Part shown: in pieces, positions 54,313 through 64,000 of the stretch
How positions within the stretch are numbered: the first letter of the stretch is position 1
Layout of the letters: each line of letters begins with the position of its first letter
The notes under the pieces: generated by a model
The model's input: only the letters and a program-made list of their open reading frames with translations
Database searches by the model: none
What the model was told of the DNA's origin: nothing
Position numbers and translations under genes: made by a program
Assembly (NCBI RefSeq): GCF_004359215.1
Contig: NC_090616.1
Span: forward strand, 1-64,000
Source: Bremia lactucae
Taxonomy: Eukaryota; Oomycota; Peronosporomycetes; Peronosporales; Peronosporaceae
Reading direction: 5' to 3'
DNA: 64,000 nucleotides

Positions 54313-56505
54313 TCAGTGCAACAGCGCTTTCAGGTCCCTCAATGGCAGCTGAGCAACTTCGCCATACTCTTTCGCGCTATATTTAGTTGTGACTGCAGCT
54401 AGCTCGCTTGGTTGAATCAAAACTGTCAATAGATCTCGTGTACACGGAAGAATTGTGCTCACTTGGTAACCTGTGAGCTCGACGAAACGGGTATTCCATA
54501 TACGACACGGTGTCTGGTTCTCGACATAGCAATACGCTGCTACCAAGCATGCGCAAGCAATAACTGAGGGCTCGTATGTGGATCCATAGATGAAGTCGAG
54601 CAGCGAGCACTCGGCAAAGTAGCTGGCTAGTTGACTGATACGCTCTTTATCCTCATCAAAGTGCTCGAGGTAGAAGCACAGGAACGTGCTGACACTCGGC
54701 ACTGCCAAATTAAAATCCAATTTATTAAGCAGGTTCATCTCACAGTCCACCAGATCAGCTTTGACGTAAGACCGCTCGCAGATATACAATAAGTCTTCCA
54801 TATCGCATGGGTAGATCTCCTCAAACTTGGACGCGATTAATAAAGCGGCGACGCCAACAAGTTGATAGCGCTGTGATTTCACGGGCACTTGCGCCACATA
54901 TCGGTCCAAATAGTTTACCGCTAGAAAGAGGGTTTGTGCCTCGAGCTCAAAGCGCTGGTGCACTTCAACAAGCCAATCTACGAGAAGAGCGCGCATTTTT
55001 GAATGCACGCCTTGTTGCTTGGCAAAAATGTCTTCGGTAACGTGGTATCTATGTTCACGTGCGCGGAGGTTTTCGTAGATTGAGCTGGCGTACTCGTCGG
55101 TGGTTCCTGGCGAACAAACGCCAGACTCTTTCGTACACATGTCGAATGACTGGGACGGCGAGCCAACTGTGTGGCGAATCATGCATTCATCAACTCCGAG
55201 CTCGAAAAACTTGATCGCGACAGTCTCTCCTTTTTTGACCACTTCAGAAAGCTCCTCTGTCTTCACTTTTGCCACCTTTTCGTCCATTGTGAACACTTTT
55301 GGCCCTTTCGTCTCGGCATCGGCTAACTTTTTCGGAGTTGATTGATCTAAAAGTTTGATTTTATCTCCGAATGGGATATCTAAGCAAGTGCACGATGCCT
55401 CCCGTGCCTCATTTTCTGCGGGCACTATCAAACTCTCCGACAGCAGTTTATGACCAGTCGCGCTGTCTATGTATTCGACAATCGCCTCGCGACTTTCGAC
55501 CTCCACATTGAGTTGCGCCTCTTTAAAGCTAATGGTGACGTTAATTATTTTAGCTTCAGCTGCCACCTCATCACTCGCGTGTTCCTCAGCAGCAGTTGAG
55601 CGAGGTAGTGAACCATGCCCACTGAAGCTGTTGTCGACAACAACAGTTAGACAATCCTCCTCCTCGAGCATGCTGCTGCCATCGTCTGCTTCATTTTCGC
55701 TTCTGGAATTTGTTTCCACGAGCACGGACGAGCTCAAAAACAAAGCTGAATTTGTCTCCTTGGAAGCTGCCGTGGAAGTTTCTAAAAGCTCCTCTTTGAT
55801 GAAATAACTGCTTTCGGTCGGTTCTGAAGCCTCAGTTATCTCAATGGATTCCTCCATTTCCGCCTTCCAATCGAATGGCACCGTGGAGGTACTAGTTCGG
55901 CGATTGCGTGTTAGCAGCTCGTCCTCTTCGTCGTCTACAGTGCTGTAACCGCCCAGCGAGTCGTAAATTTCGCCTTGTTTTAGCTGTGCTTCGATCTTAG
56001 GTTCTACCTTTGTCGAAAGCTGCGGCATGGCAGTGTTTGCCAAGACTTCCTCGACGATTTGTCCACTACCACTGCCCATGCAGACATATTCAGGACTCGA
56101 GGGCTTCAATAGATCCCAACGTCTTTCATAAATGTCTTTCATTGCGACGCTGATGCAATTCTTAGCTTCGTCATTCTCAGTAGAACGAGCCCTGGTCTCG
56201 CCGCTGATCTTCAAAGTCCCTTTCAATTGTTTGTCACCACTGGACAAGGAGGAAGTTCTGCTGGTACTGGACTCTGGCTCGTCGTCGGTGTGTTCACCGA
56301 TCATTGTCGGAGATAGCGCATGGCGCTGCTTGCGCTGCCCGCGCCGGGCCTCTCGCAAAGCCCGGCGTGCCGCTTTGCGCTGCTGCTTTGCGCGCTTTTT
56401 CTCAAGCCGCTGCTGAACGCGACGCTCATGACCTTTCGTATCGAGCGCACCACGCAGCTTCTGCCAGCGCGAATGGACCAAAGCAGTGATTTCTGTGAAA
56501 ACCAT
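54313..56505 (-). CDS. Mitotic A/B-type cyclin with long N-terminal extension
   Basis: 730 residues in one exon. The cyclin box lies in the last 260 residues. IYENLRAREHRYHV and MRALLVDWLVEVHQRF (about 500-525) are the A/B-cyclin signature. VNYLDRYVA and LLIASKFEEIYPC follow, then the second fold (LNKLDFNLAVPSVSTFLCFY, SLLDFIYGSTYEPSVIACAC). The cyclin binds and activates a cyclin-dependent kinase. The N-terminal 450 residues begin with a strongly basic region (about 25-65) and continue acidic and Ser/Thr-rich, longer than in typical B cyclins (400-500 total). I see no certain destruction box. The start ATG at 56505 has a GCCAATGG context. A TCATTTC initiator-like site lies about 24 bases upstream. 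Confidence 0.93.
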   Translation of the reverse strand: MVFTEITALVHSRWQKLRGALDTKGHERRVQQRLEKKRAKQQRKAARRALREARRGQRKQRHALSPTMIGEHTDDEPESSTSRTSSLSSGDKQLKGTLKISGETRARSTENDEAKNCISVAMKDIYERRWDLLKPSSPEYVCMGSGSGQIVEEVLANTAMPQLSTKVEPKIEAQLKQGEIYDSLGGYSTVDDEEDELLTRNRRTSTSTVPFDWKAEMEESIEITEASEPTESSYFIKEELLETSTAASKETNSALFLSSSVLVETNSRSENEADDGSSMLEEEDCLTVVVDNSFSGHGSLPRSTAAEEHASDEVAAEAKIINVTISFKEAQLNVEVESREAIVEYIDSATGHKLLSESLIVPAENEAREASCTCLDIPFGDKIKLLDQSTPKKLADAETKGPKVFTMDEKVAKVKTEELSEVVKKGETVAIKFFELGVDECMIRHTVGSPSQSFDMCTKESGVCSPGTTDEYASSIYENLRAREHRYHVTEDIFAKQQGVHSKMRALLVDWLVEVHQRFELEAQTLFLAVNYLDRYVAQVPVKSQRYQLVGVAALLIASKFEEIYPCDMEDLLYICERSYVKADLVDCEMNLLNKLDFNLAVPSVSTFLCFYLEHFDEDKERISQLASYFAECSLLDFIYGSTYEPSVIACACLVAAYCYVENQTPCRIWNTRFVELTGYQVSTILPCTRDLLTVLIQPSELAAVTTKYSAKEYGEVAQLPLRDLKALLH

Positions 56506-56528
56506 TGGCGTTCTCAGACTCGTATTAA

Positions 56529-56535
56529 GAAATGA
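56529..56535 (-). promoter_or_regulatory. Candidate initiator of the cyclin gene
   Basis: TCATTTC on the minus strand fits TCAYTYY and lies about 24 bases before the ATG. The short motif alone is weak evidence. Confidence 0.3.
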
Positions 56536-58556
56536 GTTGTCTTAACGAGAAGTTTCGTGCATTTTAACTTAGTCCGTTAGCAAGTGAGCTTGGCGTCGAC
56601 GCTGCAGTTTCCAAGCAAATGCTAGGGAAGACTGGATCATCTATGCTCGTGGGACAACTTTCTTTGCTAAGTCGTAAGCGACAGTAGGACTCTTATTTTC
56701 GCTTCGATACAGTACCAACACATTGGTTGCGATTAAAATAATGCCCTATTCTAAAAGTGAATGATCGTGTTCGTTTAAAGTTTTGGGGACATGTGCCACA
56801 TGTCTTCCGACGAGCATACGCTGATGCCGCAGGATCTGCGAGACGGCCACACCATACAACTAAGGATAAAATTTAAAGCGCGTCAATGAATCTACTTTGT
56901 ACAATTTGATAATTTCTAAAAGCGTTTGGACGCATAAATATGCTCACGAAAGAAATTTGTCAGGCTCCAAAATTAACTCGGCAAAATGCAACTGTTTGTG
57001 TCAGAATACGAGTCTTAATGGAGTCAAAAAGAGCTCAGGAAAAAGCAACGAACTCATTCCCCTGAAGCGAAAGGGCATAAAAAACGACAGCGGAAAGTCA
57101 CGTACGAGACTATAGAGTCCTGCTTTAGCAAATATACGAAGTGATATCTATAACTATAGATCGCATGAATATAGAAAGAGCTATCTTCTTTTGTCGTCGT
57201 TGTCTCTCGAAACCAACTCCTTCGACTAGATCAATGAGCTTACGGTCGCCGCAACAAGCGCTACTGCCTTACCAATGACCTTTCGACGTCTGAAACCATT
57301 AACAATAGCGATTAAATCATAGTAACCGCTCATTATGTTGCGAAAGCGCTTGCATTTTGCGGTCGAGGCAAAGAATGTTGGTCCGGTGACAACAAAAATC
57401 TCTTAAACAAGCCTAATAATTTCATAAAAACAAGTAAATCGCCGTACCTATAATGTGCACCTTTCACGAAGCATCTTAATCAATGAGCACTTCATACATG
57501 CGGATTCCAAGAACGCGTGAACATTAGGCTCGTCTCTTGCGCAAGTGCCATTAAATTGGGTGTGCGCGGCTGCTGGCTACCGTAATCTGGTGCCTAGAAC
57601 TTTAAAAACATATCAGCGAGGCTAAAGCAAATATCGACGGCTTGTACAAAGAAACGACGCGTTTTGCACATGCTAATACTTACAAAATGATAATACTGAC
57701 CAATAAATGTCAACAAACGCACCTGAAAGCGTGGTCAAGTTACTACGTTTTTATGCATCCGGCGACACAACGGCTGGTAGACGCCCATAGCGTGAGAGAC
57801 AATTGAGCCCAACGCTTGCCAAGTGTCTCCACTGTTAGTGTCACAGGTGACGACGACCATGGTCTGGTAGACGAGGATCCTTCTCAGACTTTATAAGCCG
57901 AGGGGCTACTGAAGAGTACACCGCTTCTGAATAAGTGGAATTTGCTCGCTTCTAGCGAGGAATCAGACGGTGCAGTATGGTGAGGTGCACTAGAGACAAT
58001 AATGGAAGCATTGGTATCCTCAATTCGAAGGCATTTGCTGCGAAAATAAGCGATAGTGCGCCGATTATGCATGGATATAGTAGAAGAATTGAAGAACCCC
58101 AGAGAAGTATTGATTGATGCAGCTACGATTCATCTGGTGTCATCATTGAGGCAGGCCTCAGCTCGTGCATGCGTAGCTTAAATCGAGCTCGGTTTAAAGT
58201 AAATCTGTCAAAAATGGTCCAGCAAACAAAATTGCTCAGCTGCTTTCATAGCGAAGTGAGTTGAATGGTTCAAATAAAGTCGTTGACAAGCCCTGTATTT
58301 AGCCGCGTACGCTAGGAGATAAAAGGCTCGAGTCACAGCGAAATGCTGCGTTTTAAGAAAGCATAGCACCTTCAGCGTAGCTGCGTTTCAACTTTGGGGA
58401 CGAAATTGAGGAGCAGCAGCTATGTCGCTTTCATAAAAATAATTGCGTGTCTAAAAATCCATTTGTAGGAATTTAAACTGAGAAAATAGGATGTTTCGTT
58501 GAAGTGCTTTGCTAAATGACCACTACATTTGCACTTCAATCTCTAGTGTAAATGGG
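56536..58556. other. Two kilobases without an intact gene; scattered coding-like pieces
   Basis: No complete gene. On plus, 56961-57115 reads as a basic Lys/Ser-rich tail. On minus, between 58072 and 57230, several pieces look protein-like (MHNRRTIAYFRSKC; DTWQALGSIVSHAMGVYQPL; FNGTCARDEPNVHAFLESAC; KCKRFRNIMSGYYDLI) with possible GT-AG introns between them. Stops occur inside (for example at 57894). It may be a decayed or heavily split gene; I cannot name it. Confidence 0.3.
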
Positions 58557-59101
58557 TGTAACGTGTAAGAGTAATAGTAAATATTATTTCCTATTAACGA
58601 AAATAAATAAAGGTGCAAGATTATTATTTTTATTAACTTTGACTTAAATAGTTCCAATAATACCAAATTTGGTAGTATTGATGCAATAAGACATTAGCTC
58701 TATTGACTGGCTGATTTAAGTTTAAATCAGTATCTAAAAGGTGGAGAATATTTGGAGAATATTACTTTACATGGTAATATTCTAAAAGCTTATCCATTGG
58801 TAGATATAGACCATTATATCAACTTTCTCCGCGGTCCAGCCGGCGCTGGACGCACGCAAAGAGAAAGACAGATACGACTTTATTACATGTTTTGTATTAG
58901 TTTTTATTAAATTGGTATTAAGTAGATAGAACAGAAGAACGTAATTACATTAATACAGTTCTTGATTAACCCTGTCGAAAGCAAGCGTTTTAAAGAGAGT
59001 ACGTACTAGGGTAGGTGAAGTGACGTGAGGCACCACTCGCACTGAGGCAGTGCGAAATGGACTTGTGCTGAAGCAGTACAAGTGAGGAGTGCCCCGTTTT
59101 A
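58557..59101 (+). repeat. Solo LTR, family 1
   Basis: TGTAACGTGTAAG...GTGCCCCGTTTTA, 545 bp. Matches the family-1 LTR in plus orientation, with extra sequence near its start. No gag, primer site or second LTR beside it, so it probably arose by LTR-LTR recombination. Target duplication not seen. Confidence 0.75.
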
Positions 59102-59484
59102 TCTTGCGTAAGCATCTGCCTTTGCAGCTTTGCTTTATTCTCATTTTCTCTCAAACCCCATGCTTTCTTTAGCGCAATCTTCTTATCGACTTATCGAGAG
59201 CCCCTGTTGCAATAATTGACCTTACGAATACCAATTAATCTCATTATTATTGCTAATTGCTTCAGATTATTTTGAGAGACTTCGACAACAATACTCGCCA
59301 ACGAATCCTCTTAACTACTGCCTTTTTTTAGTAACAATACCTAGAGCCACATTGGTCGAATTCTCGACAGAAATAGGCTAGTTGAGAGGTTTGAAAAGCT
59401 CATGCTGACAACATCGTTGCGAGCTCAGCTATCACAGCGACGTACTTGTCAATTTTATCTTAATAGCAAGTTTAGTACTTCCAT
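59102..59484. other. Intergenic stretch between two LTRs
   Basis: Unique-looking sequence; no gene, RNA or repeat recognised. Confidence 0.45.
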
Positions 59485-59949
59485 TGTAATGGGGCACACA
59501 TTGGTTGGAGAACCGTTGTTGTGATACATTTACTTTATGGGTACAATACCCTTTTAAAATTAGTTTACTTAATTCCCATTTACTATGGGTAACAAATGTG
59601 GTCGCCGCCTGATATAAATCTGGCGTCCAAAATCTATTCTAAATAGCTATGGTAAGGTTTTTAGATTTAAATAATTAAATAAAGTGCAGTTCCTCTTTTG
59701 ACGTTAAGTGCCTTTCTAAGGCTTGCGCGTTGATCTGTAAGAGATAGAAGCCTTTCTAAGGTATACCGTCTTGGGCACTAGTTGCCACTTGGTTCTACGA
59801 ACCCCTGAATCCCTTAAACTAGGATTTCTTAAGCTTTAATAGCTTGTACGACTCCCTGAGTTAATAGACCCATTAGTTCAATAATACTAAGTGACTTTCT
59901 GAGTCTGAAAGTCTTCCTCTGACTTTAAGAGCGAGGTAGCTCCGCTACA
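59485..59949 (+). repeat. LTR family 2, 5' LTR of the right-hand element
   Basis: 465 bp, TGTAATGGGGCACACATTGG...CTCCGCTACA. Reference copy for family 2; a primer site follows directly. Confidence 0.9.
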
Positions 59950-59951
59950 CC

Positions 59952-59970
59952 TGGTAGCACTCGTAGTCAA
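59952..59970 (+). promoter_or_regulatory. Primer-binding site of family-2 element
   Basis: TGGTAGCACTCGTAGTCAA begins two bases after the LTR. It agrees with the family-1 site in TGGTAGCAC and GTAGTC, which suggests the same primer tRNA. Confidence 0.6.
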
Positions 59971-60085
59971 TCTACGCCTGAGTCTTTACAAGACTAAGCC
60001 CTCACGAAAATGGAAGAGGTTCTAGAATTGTGATAAGCCAACGCGCCGCTTATGACAAGCTAAAAACCTTATAGGGCTTGAACAC

Positions 60086-60716
60086 GTGGAATTTATTATC
60101 TTCAAGGGACCAGAGGTCCTGCATGCAAGTCTTGAAGCCTTCATGCGATACGAAGCCTCCCTGATCGGTCAGGTACAGGACCACATAGCGGCATCTATGC
60201 CAACCCGGTTCATCACTGTACCTGACTCAGAGCCGCGGGCTCGCCCTCTAGCTGTAAATGCAGAGACATTTGAGGGAAAGAGGGAGAAAATCTCCCTTTT
60301 TGGATTAAGCAGATGGAAATGTCCATTGATTTCGCCTTGTTCTAAACAGAAGGTAAACGGTGGCTATGGCCATTTCCAAACTTGGAGGTAGTGCCATGGA
60401 GTGGGCACTATCGCGCAGCACGTCTATAAACGACGCTTTTCCCTCATAGGATTCGCTGAAACAGCAAATAACCAGCATGTTTGCACCGCCTGATCAGGCT
60501 TTTCGCATGCGAGCACGGCACCTAGCGACTCGACAGGGTAAAAGAACTCTAGGGGACTTTGTCCAGGAGTTGAGAACTCTCATTGCATCTATGCATCAAG
60601 ACCCGGCGCAAGAAGCAATTGTAGTAACCATCTTTATGAAGGGTCTCAATGAGGGCGTTGCCCGGACAGAAATTTCCGATCTCATCCTGCTTCTTTCGAA
60701 GAGGAAGTTACCATAG
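60086..60716 (+). pseudogene. Family-2 gypsy gag
   Basis: 60086-60391: N-terminal Gag with FIIFKGPEVLHASLEAF and a conserved PDSEPRARPLAV stretch. 60392-60476 is frameshifted. 60477-60716: capsid end (FAPPDQAFRMRARHLATRQG, TLGDFVQELRTLIASMHQDP, TIFMKGLNEGVARTEI), characteristic of the retrotransposon Gag family. At least two frameshifts, and a stop follows where a zinc-knuckle region is expected. 60717-61094 is the frameshifted gag tail. Confidence 0.8.
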
Positions 60717-61094
60717 CACCGAGTTCGACTATAAGTATGCTCGCATTAGCACGCCTGTTTAACGAAAGGGCTCTTCGAGCACATGGGTTCCGTCTAATAG
60801 AGAGAAACCCATGGATTTAAGCCACGTTGAGGAAGGAGAAGAGGCTCTTCAAGCTGTGGAACAGCATAATACCATTCGTTGATGATATATGTGCGGAAGC
60901 ACGAATTTACGTCCGGCCTGCCCCCTACGAAATTCGCGTAAAGCTCGAAAGAGCTCCAACTCCGACCTACATCAGAGATCTGGTACGGTGCGGGAAAACG
61001 TCGATACCCAGTAGGTGCGGGGCGCTCAACTGGGGAAGACTAGGCTCTGTTGAACCTCTAGGAGGTGAGAATAAACAGAACCTAGCCCCGATTA

Positions 61095-61480
61095 GCTTGG
61101 TGCTTAATGGCACGGCGCGAGAGTACAAGCCTAGCTTACTAGTCGCTCAAGCGACTGTAAAGGGCTTTGATAAGCCGTGGTCAATTTTGAAGTGACTCAG
61201 GAGCGTCTTGCAATTATGCTCGACGCCTTTCCCTTAAAGGAAGTCAACAATACGTTGAGGCGCTTAAAGCGCATGAAGGTGATACAATCACTGTTCGCTT
61301 AGCGACTGGGACTCGTGTCACTTTCCAAAAGTTCCATTGAACTTAGGTATAAAGTTTCTGGACTTTGACAGTATGGAACGCTGTTTTGTCCTTGATTTGG
61401 ATTCGAGATATGATCTCATCCTTGGTATGGCTTGGTTAGAACACCTTGAGCCATGGATCGATTGGCGGTCTAAGACCTTA
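61095..61480 (+). pseudogene. Family-2 gypsy protease with broken active site
   Basis: LVAQATVKGFDKPW leads to the expected LIDSGAS loop, but a base change and indel at about 61190 put a TGA there. The downstream half (LDFDSMERCFVLDLDSRYDLILGMAWL) is open and includes the conserved second hydrophobic loop. Compare the intact DSGA wording at 27560-27590. Confidence 0.8.
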
Positions 61481-61499
61481 GGCGTCGCGCGCAATGTTC

Positions 61500-62682
61500 C
61501 TAGCAAAGTTTTGGAGAGTCATGAACCCACCTTTGCTAGGCAACTAAAGAGCTATTGGCGCGGATCATTGAATGAGTCTATCAGTGTTTTAGGCATTGGA
61601 ATGTCTGCGTTAATAAACTCTAATATTAAAAACGTTAATTCTGAGCCCGACTCAGCAGAAATAAGTGGAACGGCACGTACTCCGTCGAGTGACACTCGTT
61701 GTAATAACGATTCACTGAATGCTGAAAGCATTATTGGCCTAAGGCCGAATCATCAATGGTGCAATATCCCTGAGATACGTGAAGTGGCACGTCTAAGTCC
61801 ACCGAGTATGGTCGGCCGAGGTGGCATCATACTGAGTGTCAGTAGTGAAACTGTTGGCGGTTCGCCAGGACCTCAAGGGTGCAATATCCCTGAGATACGT
61901 GGAGTGGCACGAACTAAGTCCACCGAGTGTGGTTGGCCGAGGAGGCATGTCCATAGTGACACTATTGGCGGTTCGCCGGGGCATTTGGGTCAAACCCTTC
62001 CAATGCACGTGAAGCGACACGTAAACGTTCGCTGGATAAAAAGTTGAGTTACCTAGCTCCTTGTCATGTCAAATTAGACACCATGTCTTGTATAGAACCA
62101 ATACAGGCTTGAAATTTAGGGACGTGAATGTCCCGGCCTCTAAGAGGCGTATTGTCGCCACTCCAAGACAGGATGGACACGAAGCGTGTATACCCTCACA
62201 AAGTGATACGAGTGAGCAATTACACACGCTTGTAAATGGTGTAACCGGTAACATTGAGGGGGGAGTTAGCCTTGCGGTAATCCCTTCGTTACATGCTCTT
62301 TTAGAGATAGACGAAATGTCTATTGATGAGTGCGGCCAAGCCTTAAAGGCTGGAGACTACCATCTGTTTTACCTCCGGTTAGAGGTGTTCGTCATGAAAT
62401 TGACTTGGTTCCGGGAACCAAATACTGTGTCACAAGACAATGGCCTTTACCAAGGGAGCAGTGTGACGTCATTGACGATTTCTTCCGTGTCAGCACGAGG
62501 CTGGAATTGTACGAGAGAGCAAATCTCCCCATTCGCTACCGACATTTTGTGTCAAAAAGCCAAATGGTAAATGACGCATTATACATGCTTATAATAAGCT
62601 TAATGCCGTCACTATACCAGCACAAACCCCTAGAAAGGATATTCTTCAGAACAATATGGTGTGATATACAATGTAAAGTGCA
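61500..62682 (+). pseudogene. Family-2 gypsy repeat region and pre-RT linker
   Basis: The frame open from 61337 to 62047 continues through the 40-residue repeat region (61744-61990; PEIREVARLSPPSMVGRGG, diverged second unit). After stops comes 62061-62570 ([18 protein letters not shown]) and the start of RT (62330-62692; [22 protein letters not shown]). Same layout as 30586-31760. The role of the repeat region is unknown. Confidence 0.7.
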
Positions 62683-63774
62683 TTGGACTTAGTCGATGGT
62701 TACTTCCAATTGCTCATGCGAGCTAGCGATATCGCGCTTACAGCGGTTAGCACTCCAAGCGGCATGTTATGGGAGTGGCTGGTTATGCATCAAGGTCTTT
62801 CCAACGTTCCGGCAACATTTAATCGTCTAGTGACGCAACTGTTCCGCCCTCATCGAGGTTATGCACAGACTTATTTTGATGAAATTTTTGTCCATAGTCG
62901 TGCGGAGCAGGGTCGGTCGGATATGGACAACCATTTCGACCATTTGCGAGCAGTGCTCGAGCGTATGCGCAGAAATGAATTGTATGCCAATGCATCCAAA
63001 TGCATTTTTGACACAGAAGAAATTCCTTTCTTAGGGTGCTTCTTTACGAAGTGAGGCCTAAGAGCGGATCCCGCTAAGGTAAAAGCCATAGTAGATTGGC
63101 CGGTTCCTAGAAACCAAAAGGATTTGCGTAAGTGGTTGGGTCTCGCCAATTATTTACACAAATATAGCGAACATTACGCTAATATGGCTAGGCTATTATC
63201 TAATCTCCTTAAAAAGGATACAGAATGGTGCTGGACTAGCACCGAATATAATGCTTTTCGAGCATTTAAGGATAGTCTTATCCATGCCCCGATTCTGGCA
63301 CTGCCAAACCCAAATTGGCGTTTCAGTGTCGTCTGTGACGCATCAGATTTTGCTATTGGCAGTGCTCTGTTACAAACAGATGTTGATGGGCATGAACGTG
63401 TTATTGCGTTCGAGTCTAGACAGCTTAAAGCTGCGGAAAAGAACTACCCAATTCATGACAAAGATTTACTTGCTATGAAGTATGCTTTCGTCAAATTCAG
63501 AGTTCATCTGCTCGGCTCTAAGCCGTTTGTGATGGTACAGATCACGCGTCATTACACACGGCGACTAAGTCGCCCCATCTCACAGAGAATGGCCCGATGG
63601 CTATCCTTTTTCGCGGAATACAACTTCGAGGTGAAGTATAAGCCCGGCAAGCAGAATGCTTTGGCCGATGCGTTGTCACGCAGGCCGGTTTATGAGCTCT
63701 CTCATTTAATGACTATAATATCGCCTATTCCTGAATTATCCGTTCGGCTTACACCCAGGATGAGCAGCGTGTAG
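62683..63774 (+). pseudogene. Family-2 gypsy RT-RNase H, one in-frame TGA
   Basis: One frame over 364 codons, interrupted only by TGA at 63052 (CGA in related wording, FTK-R-GLRADP). RT: MDLVDGYFQLLM, TPSGMLWEWLVMHQGL, AQTYFDEIFVHSRAE (second catalytic Asp replaced by Glu), LANYLHKYSEHYANMARLL. RNase H: RFSVVCDASDFAIGSALLQ, NYPIHDKDLLAMKYAF, SQRMARWLSFFAEYN, NALADALSRRP. A pair of compensating small indels garbles the YTDHASLRTA box at about 63532-63575. The stop and D-to-E change argue against activity. Confidence 0.9.
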
Positions 63775-64000
63775 CTCTACCACGAGCTCTAAAGAACTCT
63801 AATTCAGGAATTGAATTGCCGGCATGTTTGCGTGCAAGGTTACATCGATTTTCTAACGATAACGATCTGTTGCTTTATTGCACCGACACTGCGGACCCTC
63901 CGCGTGTCGTTGTTTTTCATGATAAGGATTTGAAGTACCGACTCCTCTATGAGGCAAACGATACTGTCCTTGGTGGTCATCTCGGTAGAGAAATGACCTA
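63775..64000 (+). pseudogene. Start of family-2 integrase, cut by window end
   Basis: After the RNase H tether (LHRFSNDNDLLLYCTD, frameshifted) the sequence reaches LLYEANDTVLGGHLGREMT, the beginning of the H-H-C-C zinc-binding domain of integrase. The remainder lies beyond the window. Confidence 0.75.

Overview
The window looks like transposon-rich, probably subtelomeric or rearranged, nuclear DNA of an oomycete (Phytophthora or downy-mildew type). The evidence is a (CCCTAAA)n telomeric array, very short introns (59-74 bp) in compact genes, an initiator element of the oomycete type in front of BRF1, a nuclear copy of mitochondrial atp1, and dense decayed Ty3/gypsy and Ty1/copia elements. Assembly gaps lie at 2678-2777, 6901-6903, 17850, 38707-38797 and 39429-39528, and some junctions next to them may be artefacts.

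Layout. 1-6900: two minus-strand Ty3/gypsy remnants (LTR families 1 and 2). 6904-7189: telomeric array, oriented as a left chromosome end. 7191-12240: a decayed Penelope-like element (PLE) split by a copia fragment, a tRNA-like sequence and a mitochondrial insertion. 13250-17849: decayed copia (+) and gypsy (-). 17863-20612: an intact-looking endonuclease-lacking PLE with two ORFs, whose 3' end runs directly into telomeric repeats. 20625-34373: a mosaic of gypsy and copia pieces with four LTR families. 34842-37504: host island 1, an intact dolichyldiphosphatase gene and a broken MOT1/BTAF1 gene. 37505-51479: nested and fused gypsy elements. 51981-56505: host island 2, BRF1 and a mitotic-type cyclin, convergent. 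58557-64000: a solo LTR and then a plus-strand family-2 gypsy element running off the end.

The most interesting system is the PLE. ORF1 (basic, coiled-coil-like) and the reverse-transcriptase ORF overlap by more than 400 bp. The RT frame has no ATG before its conserved core, and a canonical -1 slippery heptamer (TTTAAAG) lies in the overlap in the correct register. There is no GIY-YIG domain, and the RT stop codon is formed by the first telomeric repeat unit. This fits retroelements that prime on telomere ends. A second theme is a plus-strand, antisense coding strip between integrase and the 3' LTR in two different minus-strand gypsy families. In one of them it overlaps the chromodomain.

The host genes are housekeeping genes. 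Dolichyldiphosphatase recycles the dolichol carrier in the ER. MOT1 and BRF1 both act on TATA-binding protein, in RNA polymerase II and III transcription respectively. The cyclin drives cell division. Apart from the PLE and a few retroelement pol pieces, the transposon genes are broken by stops, frameshifts and truncations.
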